NCBI RefSeq assembly: GCF_003014695.1
Contig: NZ_PYAS01000001.1
Location: 124,001-188,000 of the forward strand
Source: Dyadobacter jiangsuensis
Lineage (GTDB): Bacteria; Bacteroidota; Bacteroidia; Cytophagales; Spirosomataceae
Direction of reading: 5' to 3'
DNA: 64,000 nucleotides
In this document: piece by piece, positions 36,521 to 44,829 of the stretch
Layout: each line of letters starts with the position of its first letter
Position numbering within the stretch: the stretch's first letter is position 1
The notes under the pieces: generated by a model
Databases searched by the model: none
The model's input: only the letters and a program-made list of their open reading frames with translations
What the model was told of the DNA's origin: nothing
Position numbers and translations under genes: made by a program

Positions 36521-37399
36521 TTAATGAATAGAGCTGCTATCAGACAACGTATTGTGCTTCACTTTCAGATGGTTTTGTGATTGTTTCTGAAATTCGTCGG
36601 GTGTTTGGCCGGTCTGTTTCTTGAAAAACCGGCTGAAATAGGGCCGGTCTGAAAAGCCGAGCTGAAATGCGATTTCTTTGATCGTGTACTCGCTGTGAAT
36701 GATCATTCTCTTGGCTTCTAGGATAAGCCGGTCGTGTATGAGCTGCATGCCGGTTTTATCCAGTTTTTCTTTGAGGATTTGGTTAAGGCGCTTGGAGCTG
36801 ATATCGAGCTTCGCCGCGTAAAAATCGGTGTTGCGGATGTTGAGATAGTTGCTTTCCAGCAGCATTAAAAAATCATATACCCGCTTCTGATGAATATCGT
36901 GTCCGGTAAATTCCTGCTCCTTAACCTTGATCAGCTTCAATAAAAAAACTTTCAGTATTGCTTTGAGAACAACCAGATCGTCTCCGGCTTCCTGGTATTC
37001 ATTTTGCAATAATTGATAAACATTTCCCAGATCCGTGGCCGCCCCGGTGTCGAGCCGCAGGCAGGAAAACTCTCCCTGCACATTGAAAATCTTGAAAATG
37101 TCCAGCAAAAATTCCTTGTCGTCTTCGTCGAGAAAATCCCTTTTGAAGGACAGCAGCTCGCCATTTTTCCCCGCTTTGTTAAGCTGATGCACGCGGTACG
37201 GAGGAATCAGGTAAACCCAGTCACCTTTGATGTCGAAGCCGTGTGATTTGGTGTCATGGAGCGGGTCTTCATTTTTCAACCAGACGATCTCGAAGAAGTC
37301 CTTCCGGCCCGGGTCATTTAAGTAACTCGGTGGACAGTTGTCGAGGTTTCTGATAAAAATCATCGCGTTGGCCAGGCGTGATTCAATAGGGCTATTCAT
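36521..37399 (-). CDS. AraC-family transcriptional regulator
   Basis: A 292-residue regulator. The N-terminal cupin-like sensing part (about 25-110) includes FFEIVWLKNEDPLH and GDWVYLIPPYRVHQL. The C-terminal pair of helix-turn-helix motifs (about 190-280) shows DISSKRLNQILKEKLD and IKEIAFQLGFSDRPYFSRFF. It is divergent from hxlB-hxlA, and the 193 bases between contain four half-sites (TAGTGGAC / GTCCACCA) that are its likely binding sites. It probably activates hxlBA in response to a sugar or metabolite and may regulate itself. Confidence 0.92.
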   Translation of the reverse strand: MNSPIESRLANAMIFIRNLDNCPPSYLNDPGRKDFFEIVWLKNEDPLHDTKSHGFDIKGDWVYLIPPYRVHQLNKAGKNGELLSFKRDFLDEDDKEFLLDIFKIFNVQGEFSCLRLDTGAATDLGNVYQLLQNEYQEAGDDLVVLKAILKVFLLKLIKVKEQEFTGHDIHQKRVYDFLMLLESNYLNIRNTDFYAAKLDISSKRLNQILKEKLDKTGMQLIHDRLILEAKRMIIHSEYTIKEIAFQLGFSDRPYFSRFFKKQTGQTPDEFQKQSQNHLKVKHNTLSDSSSIH

Positions 37400-37434
37400 A
37401 ATCTAAGCGCAATAGGGCTGGGTGGATAATCTGG

Positions 37435-37474
37435 CACAAATAGTGGACTATTCGGAAATAGTCCACCATTTGTG
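37435..37474. promoter_or_regulatory. AraC operator candidate, site I
   Basis: An inverted repeat with 17-base arms (37435-37451 and 37458-37474, one mismatch) around TCGGAA. It contains TAGTGGAC (37441) and GTCCACCA (37461), half-sites that recur at site II. It lies 36-75 bases upstream of the AraC gene start. Confidence 0.65.
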
Positions 37475-37500
37475 GCTTAAATATACATTGTAAAGACGAA

Positions 37501-37523
37501 TAGTGGCCGAATTGTCCACCACT
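37501..37523. promoter_or_regulatory. AraC operator candidate, site II
   Basis: TAGTGGCC (37501-37508) and an exact copy of GTCCACCA (37514-37521), the same half-sites as site I with a shorter spacer. It is 40 bases upstream of the hxlB -7 element, an activator-like position. Confidence 0.6.
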
Positions 37524-37562
37524 TCTGGAAAATTGTGTAACGGGTCCTGCGGCTTTACAGGA

Positions 37563-37570
37563 TACTTTTG
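37563..37570 (+). promoter_or_regulatory. hxlB -7 promoter element (TACTTTTG)
   Basis: Matches the TAnnTTTG consensus, 23 bases before the hxlB ATG. No TTG at the expected -33 spacing, in keeping with a promoter that needs an activator. Confidence 0.5.
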
Positions 37571-37592
37571 CCGTCGTCAAAAAGATTGGAAA

Positions 37593-38183
37593 ATGCATTT
37601 AGATCAACAAACCGTTACCTCGTCGGCAACTGCGATTCGAGACAATTTAAAACAGATCATTCAGGAGAATAACGCCTTGGCTGAGGCGATTAGCTATGCT
37701 GATTTTGAACCGCTGATCGAAGGGATTCAGCAGGCCAATGCGATATTTCTCATTGCCGCCGGGCGCTCAGGCTATTCGATGCGATCGACTGCCATGCGGC
37801 TCATGCACCTGGGTTTCAATGTCCATTTTGTAGGGGACACGACAACACCGGCTATTCGGGAGGGAGACCTGCTTTGGGCTGCCTCAGGATCGGGGACGAC
37901 CAGTTCCATTGTACGGGCCGCAGAAAAGGGCAAGTCTGTCGGTGCGCAGGTGTTTGCAATTACCACGAATGCATCGTCAAAACTGGCCGGCATTGCTGAC
38001 GCGCATTTGCTTGTGCCGGCTGCCGAAAAGGAGGATCGCGGAGAGGGCAAATCCCGGCAATATGCAGGGAGCCTGTTTGAACAGGCATTACTGCTGATCG
38101 GCGACGCGATTTTTATGGAGTTGTGGAAATCAGCCGGTTCTTCTGCGGAAACGCTTTGGCAGCGACATGCCAATATGGAGTGA
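37593..38183 (+). CDS. hxlB: 6-phospho-3-hexuloisomerase
   Basis: A 196-residue SIS-domain sugar-phosphate isomerase that interconverts D-arabino-3-hexulose 6-phosphate and fructose 6-phosphate. The SIS core shows IFLIAAGRSGYSMRSTAMRL (about 50-69) and WAASGSGTTSSIVR, the phosphate-binding loops. The ATG at 37593 (MHLDQQTVTS) is chosen; the frame runs upstream to 37503 without homologous sequence and into the operator region. It is followed, 35 bases on, by hxlA, and together they form the ribulose monophosphate formaldehyde-fixation pair. Confidence 0.92.
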   Translation: MHLDQQTVTSSATAIRDNLKQIIQENNALAEAISYADFEPLIEGIQQANAIFLIAAGRSGYSMRSTAMRLMHLGFNVHFVGDTTTPAIREGDLLWAASGSGTTSSIVRAAEKGKSVGAQVFAITTNASSKLAGIADAHLLVPAAEKEDRGEGKSRQYAGSLFEQALLLIGDAIFMELWKSAGSSAETLWQRHANME

Positions 38184-38218
38184 ATTCTAATTAACAATAC
38201 AATTAAACCAATACAAAA

Positions 38219-38851
38219 ATGGCCAAATTACAGGTAGCAATAGACTTATTGACAACCGAAGATGCCCTGGCGCTCGCCGCCAAGGTAGCCCCTTACGTTG
38301 ACATCATCGAGCTGGGCACGCCCCTGATCAAAAATATGGGATCGACCGTGATTACTGCGATGAAGGATGCGCATCCCGATAAACTTGTTTTTGCCGATCT
38401 TAAAACGGCTGACGCCGGTGAACTGGAAGCCGATATGGCCTTCAAAGCGGGCGCCGACCTGGTAACTGTCATGGGTGCAGCGGGCAATGCCACGATCGTA
38501 GGAGCGGTAAAAGCGGCAAAAGCACACGGAAAAGGCGTGGTGGTAGACACCATCGGTTATCCCGACCGCGTGAAACGTGCGCAAGAGGTAACTGAACTCG
38601 GCGTCGAGTTTGTGGAATTGCACGCAGGCCTTGATGAACAATGGACTCCCGGTTATTCTATTCAGGTGCTGATCGACGAAGCGGCGAGAGTCGGCGTACC
38701 GGTTTCGATTGCCGGCGGCGTGAACCTTGGCAATGTTACAGCTGTGATTCAGGCAGGCGCGCAGGTTGCCGTGGCCGGAGCAGCCATTTACGGAGCGGAA
38801 GATCCGGCAAGTGCCGCGAAAGCGCTGCGTGAAGCGATTGATGCGGCTTAA
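38219..38851 (+). CDS. hxlA: 3-hexulose-6-phosphate synthase
   Basis: A 210-residue orotidine-decarboxylase-superfamily enzyme that condenses formaldehyde with ribulose 5-phosphate. Conserved residues are present: D9 in QVAIDL, D60-x-K62 in FADLKTADAG and H135 in ELHAGLDEQ, with the phosphate-binding GAAIYGA near the C-terminus. In organisms lacking a complete oxidative pentose phosphate route the pair can also run backwards to make ribulose 5-phosphate. Here the pair is controlled by the divergent AraC regulator; formaldehyde released from methylated glycans is one possible source. A hairpin follows the gene. Confidence 0.95.
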   Translation: MAKLQVAIDLLTTEDALALAAKVAPYVDIIELGTPLIKNMGSTVITAMKDAHPDKLVFADLKTADAGELEADMAFKAGADLVTVMGAAGNATIVGAVKAAKAHGKGVVVDTIGYPDRVKRAQEVTELGVEFVELHAGLDEQWTPGYSIQVLIDEAARVGVPVSIAGGVNLGNVTAVIQAGAQVAVAGAAIYGAEDPASAAKALREAIDAA

Positions 38852-38860
38852 ATAGCGTTT

Positions 38861-38891
38861 CATTCGAGGATATTCCGGGTATCCTCGAATG
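38861..38891. terminator. Hairpin after hxlA, possibly bidirectional
   Basis: Perfect 12-base arms CATTCGAGGATA (38861-38872) and TATCCTCGAATG (38880-38891), 7-base loop. It lies between the convergent hxlA and TonB-like genes; flanking T-runs are short on both sides. Confidence 0.55.
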
Positions 38892-38900
38892 CCATTTAAC

Positions 38901-39341
38901 CTAATCGAAATACACCGAAAAAGGTAATGTGAACCGATATGGAATGCGAGTGCCATTCGCTGCCGCGGGGATCCACTCGGGAATTTGTTCAAAAACATGG
39001 TCCATTTCGGATCTGATGTCATTCCGCACTTGCGCTAGTGTAGCGGCAGATATTCTTTTGGAACGAAACTTCATTTTAGCAAAATTGATACTATCGATCG
39101 CCGGAATGCCGTCGGTATTCACCGTAAAATGGATATTAAAAACCCCTTCGTAGGAATACTTGTTCACGCTGGAAGGTATTTTGAACTTGCGGGTTACTGT
39201 TTTTACAAAGGCGTCGCCTCCTTCCGGGTATTGCGCAGGAATCGAGTCGCGCCCGATCGCACGATTGCGCAATGCGAATTCCTGGGAAAAACAAAGGTTT
39301 GAAATCAAACAAAAAACTACTAAAACAAAACTTCTGAACAT
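38901..39341 (-). CDS. Secreted protein resembling the TonB C-terminal domain
   Basis: A 146-residue protein with a signal peptide (MFRSFVLVVFCLISNLCFSQ). The mature part contains YPEGGDAFVKTV, VFNIHFTVNTDGIPAIDSIN and RIPYRFTLPFSVYFD, a layout like the TonB C-terminal/energy-transducer fold that Bacteroidota export as stand-alone periplasmic proteins. Start taken at 39341, where the signal peptide begins; the frame could extend to 39371. Role unknown, perhaps partner of an outer-membrane transporter. Confidence 0.7.
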   Translation of the reverse strand: MFRSFVLVVFCLISNLCFSQEFALRNRAIGRDSIPAQYPEGGDAFVKTVTRKFKIPSSVNKYSYEGVFNIHFTVNTDGIPAIDSINFAKMKFRSKRISAATLAQVRNDIRSEMDHVFEQIPEWIPAAANGTRIPYRFTLPFSVYFD

Positions 39342-39392
39342 TTGTAGAGGGGTACTGATGCCTGCTGCCATCCGGATGGGTTATGAAAGACA

Positions 39393-39400
39393 CAAAGATA
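39393..39400 (-). promoter_or_regulatory. Candidate -7 element (TATCTTTG) of TonB-like gene
   Basis: Matches TAnnTTTG on the minus strand, 51 bases upstream of the start. No -33 TTG is seen. Confidence 0.35.
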
Positions 39401-39463
39401 AGGGCGGTACGGGAAGCATCGTAAGCGTTGGGCTTTTGTCGTGAGAATTTCTCTAATTTTGAA

Positions 39464-40318
39464 ATGCAAATGAAAAAGCCTGCCATTGACATACATCGGG
39501 ACGAGCTGGACAGTATCGGCGTGGAAATTGTGCCGGTGAAGTCGTTGCAATGCGAGACGTATCCCGCTCACCGTGACGATCATTACATTTTCATCGTACA
39601 GCAAGATGGATACTGCCTTTGGGAGCTGGATTTCAGCCAGATACCGCTTACTGGCACGGCCGTAGGCTTTATTACGCCCGGTCAGGTGCATCAGAACCTG
39701 GATTTCGACGCCGCCGGAGGGTGGCTGGTGTTTGTGACACCGGCTCTGGTATCCCCGGAAAACCGCGAGATTTTCGACAATTTTACCCATGTGCGGCAAG
39801 TGGCGTCAATTCCGGCGGGCGATCTGCTTTTTCAGCTGATACCTATTCTCGAAACAACGCTCGGACAGGCTTCATTGGCTCTCAAAGAGGAGTTGGTCGC
39901 TTCGTTAACCGGTACGGTCACCACCATGCTGGCGTCGCATATCCTGCAATCGGAGTATCCTGCCGGGCCGACAGAGGGGCGGAAGTACCGCACCGCTGCG
40001 CGTTTCAAGCAGCTTGTTGCCGAAAATTGTAAGGACTTAAAACAGGTGAAAGCGTATGCTGCATTGCTGAATATCACTCCCTTGTATTTGAATGAAATCG
40101 TAAAGGAGGTTACCGGCTTTTCTGCCAGTCACCGTATCAATCAGGAAATTCTGCTGGAAGCGAAAAGGATGCTCGCGTATACACGGCTGGATGTGAAGCA
40201 GATCGCCTATGAGCTGGGTTATGAAGACCATGCCTACTTTTCGAGGTTTTTCAAAAAGCATACGGGCGTGACTGCGGTCGCATTCCGGAACTCTAAACCA
40301 TTATTTGTCCAATCATAG
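39464..40318 (+). CDS. AraC-family transcriptional regulator
   Basis: A 284-residue regulator. The N-terminal cupin-like domain has YPAHRDDHYIFIVQQDG and GFITPGQVHQNLDFD. The C-terminal DNA-binding domain (about 190-280) shows VKAYAALLNITPLYLNEIVK and KQIAYELGYEDHAYFSRFF. The start at 39464 (MQMKKPAID) is chosen because residues before it are not family-like. It precedes an MFS transporter by 74 bases on the same strand and is its probable regulator. Confidence 0.9.
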   Translation: MQMKKPAIDIHRDELDSIGVEIVPVKSLQCETYPAHRDDHYIFIVQQDGYCLWELDFSQIPLTGTAVGFITPGQVHQNLDFDAAGGWLVFVTPALVSPENREIFDNFTHVRQVASIPAGDLLFQLIPILETTLGQASLALKEELVASLTGTVTTMLASHILQSEYPAGPTEGRKYRTAARFKQLVAENCKDLKQVKAYAALLNITPLYLNEIVKEVTGFSASHRINQEILLEAKRMLAYTRLDVKQIAYELGYEDHAYFSRFFKKHTGVTAVAFRNSKPLFVQS

Positions 40319-40356
40319 CCATGCAATGCCTCTCCACAGGCGGATGTTGCATCTAC

Positions 40357-40364
40357 TAATTTTG
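40357..40364 (+). promoter_or_regulatory. Candidate -7 element (TAATTTTG) of MFS gene
   Basis: Matches TAnnTTTG, 29 bases before the transporter ATG; -33 element not apparent. Confidence 0.35.
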
Positions 40365-40392
40365 CTGCCGTAAAATAATCATACGGTACAAA

Positions 40393-41586
40393 ATGAACAC
40401 CATTGTAGCAACAGGCGAAGAAAATACCTTCGCGAAATTCATCACACCTATTATCATCTCGGTTTTTGCGGTATACCTCACGATGGGTATGACACTCGGC
40501 GTACTTCCAGGGTTTGTCCAAAACGACCTGCATTTTGGAAGCCTTGTCGTAGGCATAGTCGTTGGCTTGCAATCGCTGGCGACCCTGCTCACACGAGCCT
40601 ACTCGGGCACGCTCACCGACACCCGGGGCGCTAAAACCAGTAACTACCTGGGCATTGCACTCGTGGCCGTGGCGGGCGCGGTTTACACTTGCGCGGTTAT
40701 GTTCGGGCCAAGCGCCGGCACCACGCTCGCTCTGCTGATCGTCGCGCGCATTGTGCACGGTGTTTCGGAGAGCCTTTCCGTAACCGGATCGCTCACGTGG
40801 GGCATTGGATTGGTGGGAGCGCCCAAGTCGGGCAAAGTAATGACCTGGAATGGCATCGCCATGTACGCCGGTATCGCACTCGGTGCGCCATTGGCTATCT
40901 GGATGAGGCAGGCATATGGCATTCAATATGTGTTTGCCTCGATGATCCTGCTGTCGGGAATTAGCTGGATGGCCACTTTCCGGTTGCCGGCATTGAAGGT
41001 GGACGGAACACATATCCGTACCCCTTTTTACAAAATCATCGGCCTTATTTCGGGGCAGGGCCTCGGGCTGGCGTTCGCGTCGATCGGTTTTGCCTGCATT
41101 TCTTCTTTTATCTCCCTGCTGTTTAACTCGCGGAGCTGGGGGAATCCATCGCTGGCATTCGTCACATTTGGTGCATGCTATGTGCTCACGAGGGTTTTCT
41201 TTTCTTCCTTCCCTGACCGGTTTGGCGGTTACCGGGTGGCTTTGGTGTCGCTTATGATCGAGCTCTGTGGCCAGTTGCTGATCCGTTTTGCGCCGTCACC
41301 CGAGCTCGCCATTGCGGGATGCGGCCTCACGGGGGTAGGCTTCTCGTTGGTTTTTCCCGCATTAGCCGTGCTTGCCATTCAGAAAGTTGCGCCGCAAATG
41401 CGCGGTACTGCCCTGGGAGCCTATGCCGCATTCTTTGATCTTTCGCTAGGCCTGGCCGGGCCGGTTGCGGGCGTTATCGCCGGTTGGGCGGGATATGCTT
41501 CGGTTTACCTCTTCGGGGCGGTGAGCTGTCTGATGGCGGTTATCGTGCTGTTGGGAAAAAACAGGGAGGCTGGTAAAGCAGGATGA
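40393..41586 (+). CDS. MFS transporter, YhhS/YfcJ-like
   Basis: A 397-residue inner-membrane carrier with about 12 hydrophobic helices. The cytoplasmic loop motif TRAYSGTLTDTRGAKTSNYL is the MFS motif A. The general appearance (LGVLPGFVQNDLHFGSLVVG, GVGFSLVFPALAVLAI) matches the YhhS/YfcJ branch of putative sugar or arabinose efflux transporters. Encoded just after an AraC regulator; substrate unknown. A strong hairpin follows. Confidence 0.85.
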   Translation: MNTIVATGEENTFAKFITPIIISVFAVYLTMGMTLGVLPGFVQNDLHFGSLVVGIVVGLQSLATLLTRAYSGTLTDTRGAKTSNYLGIALVAVAGAVYTCAVMFGPSAGTTLALLIVARIVHGVSESLSVTGSLTWGIGLVGAPKSGKVMTWNGIAMYAGIALGAPLAIWMRQAYGIQYVFASMILLSGISWMATFRLPALKVDGTHIRTPFYKIIGLISGQGLGLAFASIGFACISSFISLLFNSRSWGNPSLAFVTFGACYVLTRVFFSSFPDRFGGYRVALVSLMIELCGQLLIRFAPSPELAIAGCGLTGVGFSLVFPALAVLAIQKVAPQMRGTALGAYAAFFDLSLGLAGPVAGVIAGWAGYASVYLFGAVSCLMAVIVLLGKNREAGKAG

Positions 41587-41627
41587 AAAGAGGAACCTGC
41601 CAATCTGCTGGCAAAGGGTATGAATTA

Positions 41628-41664
41628 TGTCCCGTAGGCATACCCTACGGGACAACTTCTTTTA
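41628..41664. terminator. Terminator between MFS and ABC-F genes
   Basis: Arms TGTCCCGTAGG (41628-41638) and CCTACGGGACA (41644-41654), perfect 11-base stem, followed on the plus strand by ACTTCTTTTA. It lies between the convergent transporter (stop 41586) and ABC-F (stop 41686) genes and may act on both. Confidence 0.7.
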
Positions 41665-41685
41665 TTGCTTATCAGCCACTATCGG

Positions 41686-43323
41686 CTACTTTGCAAGTTG
41701 CAGATCGGCGATGCTTTTGATCCGGTTGCGTTCCAGGAAGGCATCAATGGTTTCAAAATGCTCGATGACACGCTTGTCCTTGAACTCAAATACTTTTTGG
41801 GATAGGCCCTGTAAAAAGTCGCGATCGTGAGATACCAGCACCAATGTCCCATCGAAGTTTCGCAATGCCTCTTTCAAAACATCCTTCGACTTCAAATCCA
41901 GGTGGTTCGTAGGTTCATCGAGGATCAACAGGTTTACGGGTTCCAGGAGCAACTTCACCATGGCTAGCCGTGTTCTTTCTCCTCCCGACAAGACACTTAC
42001 CTTTTTGTCGATATCATCACCCTGAAACATAAATGCGCCCAAAATATTCTTGATCTGGGTTCTTACATCCCCTTCCGCGACCTCGTCCACCGTCTGAAAA
42101 ATAGTGAGATCCGGGTCCAGGAGGGACGCCTGGTTTTGCGCAAAATACCCAACCTTGACATTGTGCCCCAGCTGGCAGGTACCGTCAACACCGAGCTCGC
42201 CCATAATAGCCTTGATCATGGTGGATTTACCTTCACCATTCCGGCCAACAAACGATACCTTTTCTCCCCGTGAGATGGACATGCTGGCATTTTTAAACAC
42301 GACATGATCGCCGTAGGATTTGGACACGTCTTTCACGGTAACGGGGTAGTCTCCCGACCGCGGTGAAGGAGGAAAGCGAAGTTTCAGGGCTGAATTATCG
42401 ATTTCGTCAATTTCAATGATTTCCAGTTTCTCCAGCATGCGTTCGCGGGAGGCTACCTGGTTGGTTTTGGAATATGTTCCGCGAAAGCGTTCAATGAATT
42501 GCATATTATCGGCAATCATCTTCTGCTGTTCCTGGTAGGCTTTGATCTGATGCGCCCTGCGCTCCTCGCGGAGTTGCAGGTAATGCGAATAGTTGGCCTT
42601 GTAGTCATAAATGCGGCCCATGGTCACCTCAATCGTGCGGTTGGTGATATTGTCGATGAAGGCACGGTCGTGGGAGATCACCATGACGGCATTGGCCTTG
42701 TTCACCAAAAAATCTTCGAGCCAGATCACCGACTCGATGTCAATATGGTTGGTAGGCTCATCCAGCAAAATAAGGTCTGGCTTTTGCAGCAATATTTTGG
42801 CGAGCTCGATGCGCATGCGCCACCCGCCGCTGAATTCCTTGGTTTGCCGCTGAAAATCTTCCGGGCGGAATCCCAATCCTTTCAGGGCTTTCTCGACCTC
42901 GGCGTCGTAATTGACTTCTTCCAGCTGGTAATATTTTTCACCGATTTCGGTCACCTGCTCTATGATGGCCATGTATTCCTCGCTGTCGTAATCCGTGCGG
43001 GTTTCCAGTTCATGATTCAGCTTTTCCATTTCGGCGCGCATTTCAAACACCTGCTTGAATGCTTTCGCGGCTTCTTCGAAAACGGTACAGTTATCTTCTG
43101 TAAGCAAATGTTGCGGCAAATAAGCGATAACGGCATCCTTGGGCGCACGTACGTGGCCGCGCGTGGCCTTTTGTTCGCCGGCGATAATTTTCATCATTGT
43201 AGACTTCCCGGCACCATTCTTACCCATAAGGGCAATTTTATCCGTAGGGTTGATAACGAAGGAAACTTCGCTAAAAAGGGTAGAACCGCTAAATTCGACG
43301 GCCAAATTTTCAACTGTAATCAT
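41686..43323 (-). CDS. ABC-F family ATPase (ribosome-associated)
   Basis: A 545-residue soluble protein with two ATP-binding cassettes and no membrane segment. The first has GKNGAGKST (about 34-42), FSGGWRMRIELAK and LILLDEPTNHID; the second has GRNGEGKST, LSGGERTRLAMVK and LLILDEPTNHLD. The linker region between is charged, as expected for a P-site tRNA interaction motif of ABC-F proteins, which act in translation or antibiotic protection. The start at 43323 (MITVENLAV) is clear; the frame runs to 43605 with no related sequence. Confidence 0.93.
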   Translation of the reverse strand: MITVENLAVEFSGSTLFSEVSFVINPTDKIALMGKNGAGKSTMMKIIAGEQKATRGHVRAPKDAVIAYLPQHLLTEDNCTVFEEAAKAFKQVFEMRAEMEKLNHELETRTDYDSEEYMAIIEQVTEIGEKYYQLEEVNYDAEVEKALKGLGFRPEDFQRQTKEFSGGWRMRIELAKILLQKPDLILLDEPTNHIDIESVIWLEDFLVNKANAVMVISHDRAFIDNITNRTIEVTMGRIYDYKANYSHYLQLREERRAHQIKAYQEQQKMIADNMQFIERFRGTYSKTNQVASRERMLEKLEIIEIDEIDNSALKLRFPPSPRSGDYPVTVKDVSKSYGDHVVFKNASMSISRGEKVSFVGRNGEGKSTMIKAIMGELGVDGTCQLGHNVKVGYFAQNQASLLDPDLTIFQTVDEVAEGDVRTQIKNILGAFMFQGDDIDKKVSVLSGGERTRLAMVKLLLEPVNLLILDEPTNHLDLKSKDVLKEALRNFDGTLVLVSHDRDFLQGLSQKVFEFKDKRVIEHFETIDAFLERNRIKSIADLQLAK

Positions 43324-43343
43324 CTTCTCGTGGTTTGAAGCCG

Positions 43344-43351
43344 CAAAGCTA
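43344..43351 (-). promoter_or_regulatory. Candidate -7 element (TAGCTTTG) of ABC-F gene
   Basis: Matches TAnnTTTG on the minus strand, 20 bases upstream of the ATG, so the leader would be short. Confidence 0.4.
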
Positions 43352-43474
43352 AGGTTATAGGATGGAAAGAGGATAAAAAAGTCGACATTTAAGCCCCTAT
43401 CATTGCCGCAATTGCCCCCCTTATTGTTTTCGAAGTGTGCCGAGATTTGTATCCTCACAAAAACAGCTACACTC

Positions 43475-44410
43475 ATGAACAAGCAAATCCTTACCATCCT
43501 GTTGTCGGCCATGACCGCGTTTATTTTCGGTTGCCAGCAGGGTTCGAAAGAAAAACAGGAACATTCGGCCACTTCGAAAGATTCAGTAGCCAGCCAGCCC
43601 GTCAAGCCTTCGAAGAGCGGCTATGCCGAAGTCAACGGTTTGAAAATGTACTATGAAGTTTACGGCAAGGGTAAGCCCGTGGTCCTTTTGCACGGGTCTT
43701 TTATGAATATTATTTCCAACTGGTCGCAGATAATCCCGATGCTTGCCGACAGGCAGGTGATCGTAGCCGAAATGCAGGGGCATGGCCGAACGCGCGACAT
43801 TCCCCGGCCGCTGAGTTACGAAGCAATGGCCGACGATGTTTCGGGACTGCTCAAACACCTGAAAGTCGATAGCGCCGATATCCTCGGTTACAGTATGGGT
43901 GGCGGAGTAGCTTTCCAGTTTGCCGTGCGCCACCCCGAACAGCTTCGCAGATTGGTAATACTTTCGGGCACCTATGCGCACGATGGCTGGTGGCCCGATG
44001 CAGAGGCCAGCTTTTCGACGATCACTGCGGATATGTTCAAAGGCACGCCCATTCAAACCCAGTACGACAGCCTGGGCAATGACCCTGCCAAGTTTCCCGA
44101 TTTCGTCAAAAAGGTGATGAGCATCGACCTGAAACCTTACGACTGGTCGAAAGACGTAAAAAATATCAAAGCCCCGATATTCATGGCCATTGGTGATGCC
44201 GACGGCGTGCGGTACGAGCATGCGCTGGCGCTTTTTCGAGCAAAGGGAGGCGGCAAGATGGGGGATATGCATGGCCTGCCCAAATCACGACTGGCAATCC
44301 TGCCGGGTACCACGCACATTGGAATGATGATGCAGCGTCCCAACTGGCTTATTCCCATGGTCACCGATTTCCTGGATTCCGACCTGAATGCTGCACCGCC
44401 GACTTTCTGA
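43475..44410 (+). CDS. Alpha/beta-hydrolase lipoprotein
   Basis: A 311-residue lipoprotein (lipobox IFGC, Cys 20) with an alpha/beta-hydrolase fold. The oxyanion motif is LLHGSFMN (71-78), the nucleophile is S140 in GYSMGGG, an Asp lies in AIGDADGVR and a His in GTTHIGM. The sequence resembles the esterase/haloperoxidase-like branch; the substrate is unknown. The ATG at 43475 is chosen because the lipoprotein signal starts there. Confidence 0.85.
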   Translation: MNKQILTILLSAMTAFIFGCQQGSKEKQEHSATSKDSVASQPVKPSKSGYAEVNGLKMYYEVYGKGKPVVLLHGSFMNIISNWSQIIPMLADRQVIVAEMQGHGRTRDIPRPLSYEAMADDVSGLLKHLKVDSADILGYSMGGGVAFQFAVRHPEQLRRLVILSGTYAHDGWWPDAEASFSTITADMFKGTPIQTQYDSLGNDPAKFPDFVKKVMSIDLKPYDWSKDVKNIKAPIFMAIGDADGVRYEHALALFRAKGGGKMGDMHGLPKSRLAILPGTTHIGMMMQRPNWLIPMVTDFLDSDLNAAPPTF

Positions 44411-44829
44411 CAGGAGGTTGTCGGTTAGCTGAAGATATCGGTCGATTTCTGGTTCTCTAAAACGTCGACAAAGTATCTACAATGTGAATATTTTCCTCTG
44501 GGTATTTTTATTCCAATAAAATGGAAATAACCGGTTTTTGAAGCAATAGAGGGGGAGTGATCTGCGAAAATTGGTGAGATATTCAAAGAGATATGGCTCC
44601 TGAAATGGGGCGTATTGCTTATTTACTTGTTTTGAAATCTTGTTTGGATGGATGTAATTTTCCGGCATCAAAAACGGAATTACGGAGCAAAGTTATTGCG
44701 GGCTAATCAGGTATATTAACTATTAATCCAATGATGTATTGATATAACAATTAGTTTTCTAAATGCTTTGATTATTCATTTCCAAATTGAGTTTTCCTCT
44801 CTCTCTCTTCACCTTTTAAAAAACAAGTT
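44411..44829. other. AT-rich intergenic region, 419 bases
   Basis: No RNA gene or repeat is recognised. A minus-strand frame at 44477-44671 is judged spurious. The lectin-toxin gene follows, preceded by a pyrimidine-rich CTCTCTCTC stretch and an A-rich start region. Composition drops in GC compared with neighbours, in keeping with horizontally acquired flanking DNA. Confidence 0.4.

Noticed and set aside
39454..39461. TAATTTTG before the AraC gene at 39464 as a promoter
   Set aside because: It ends two bases before the ATG, so transcription would start inside the gene; not listed as a promoter.
43324..43605. N-terminal extension of the ABC-F gene
   Set aside because: The extension has no ABC-F sequence and overlaps the divergent lipoprotein gene; start at 43323 is well supported.
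44477..44671. Minus-strand frame of 64 codons before the lectin-toxin gene
   Set aside because: No recognisable domain, AT-rich composition and no promoter or conserved start; judged random.
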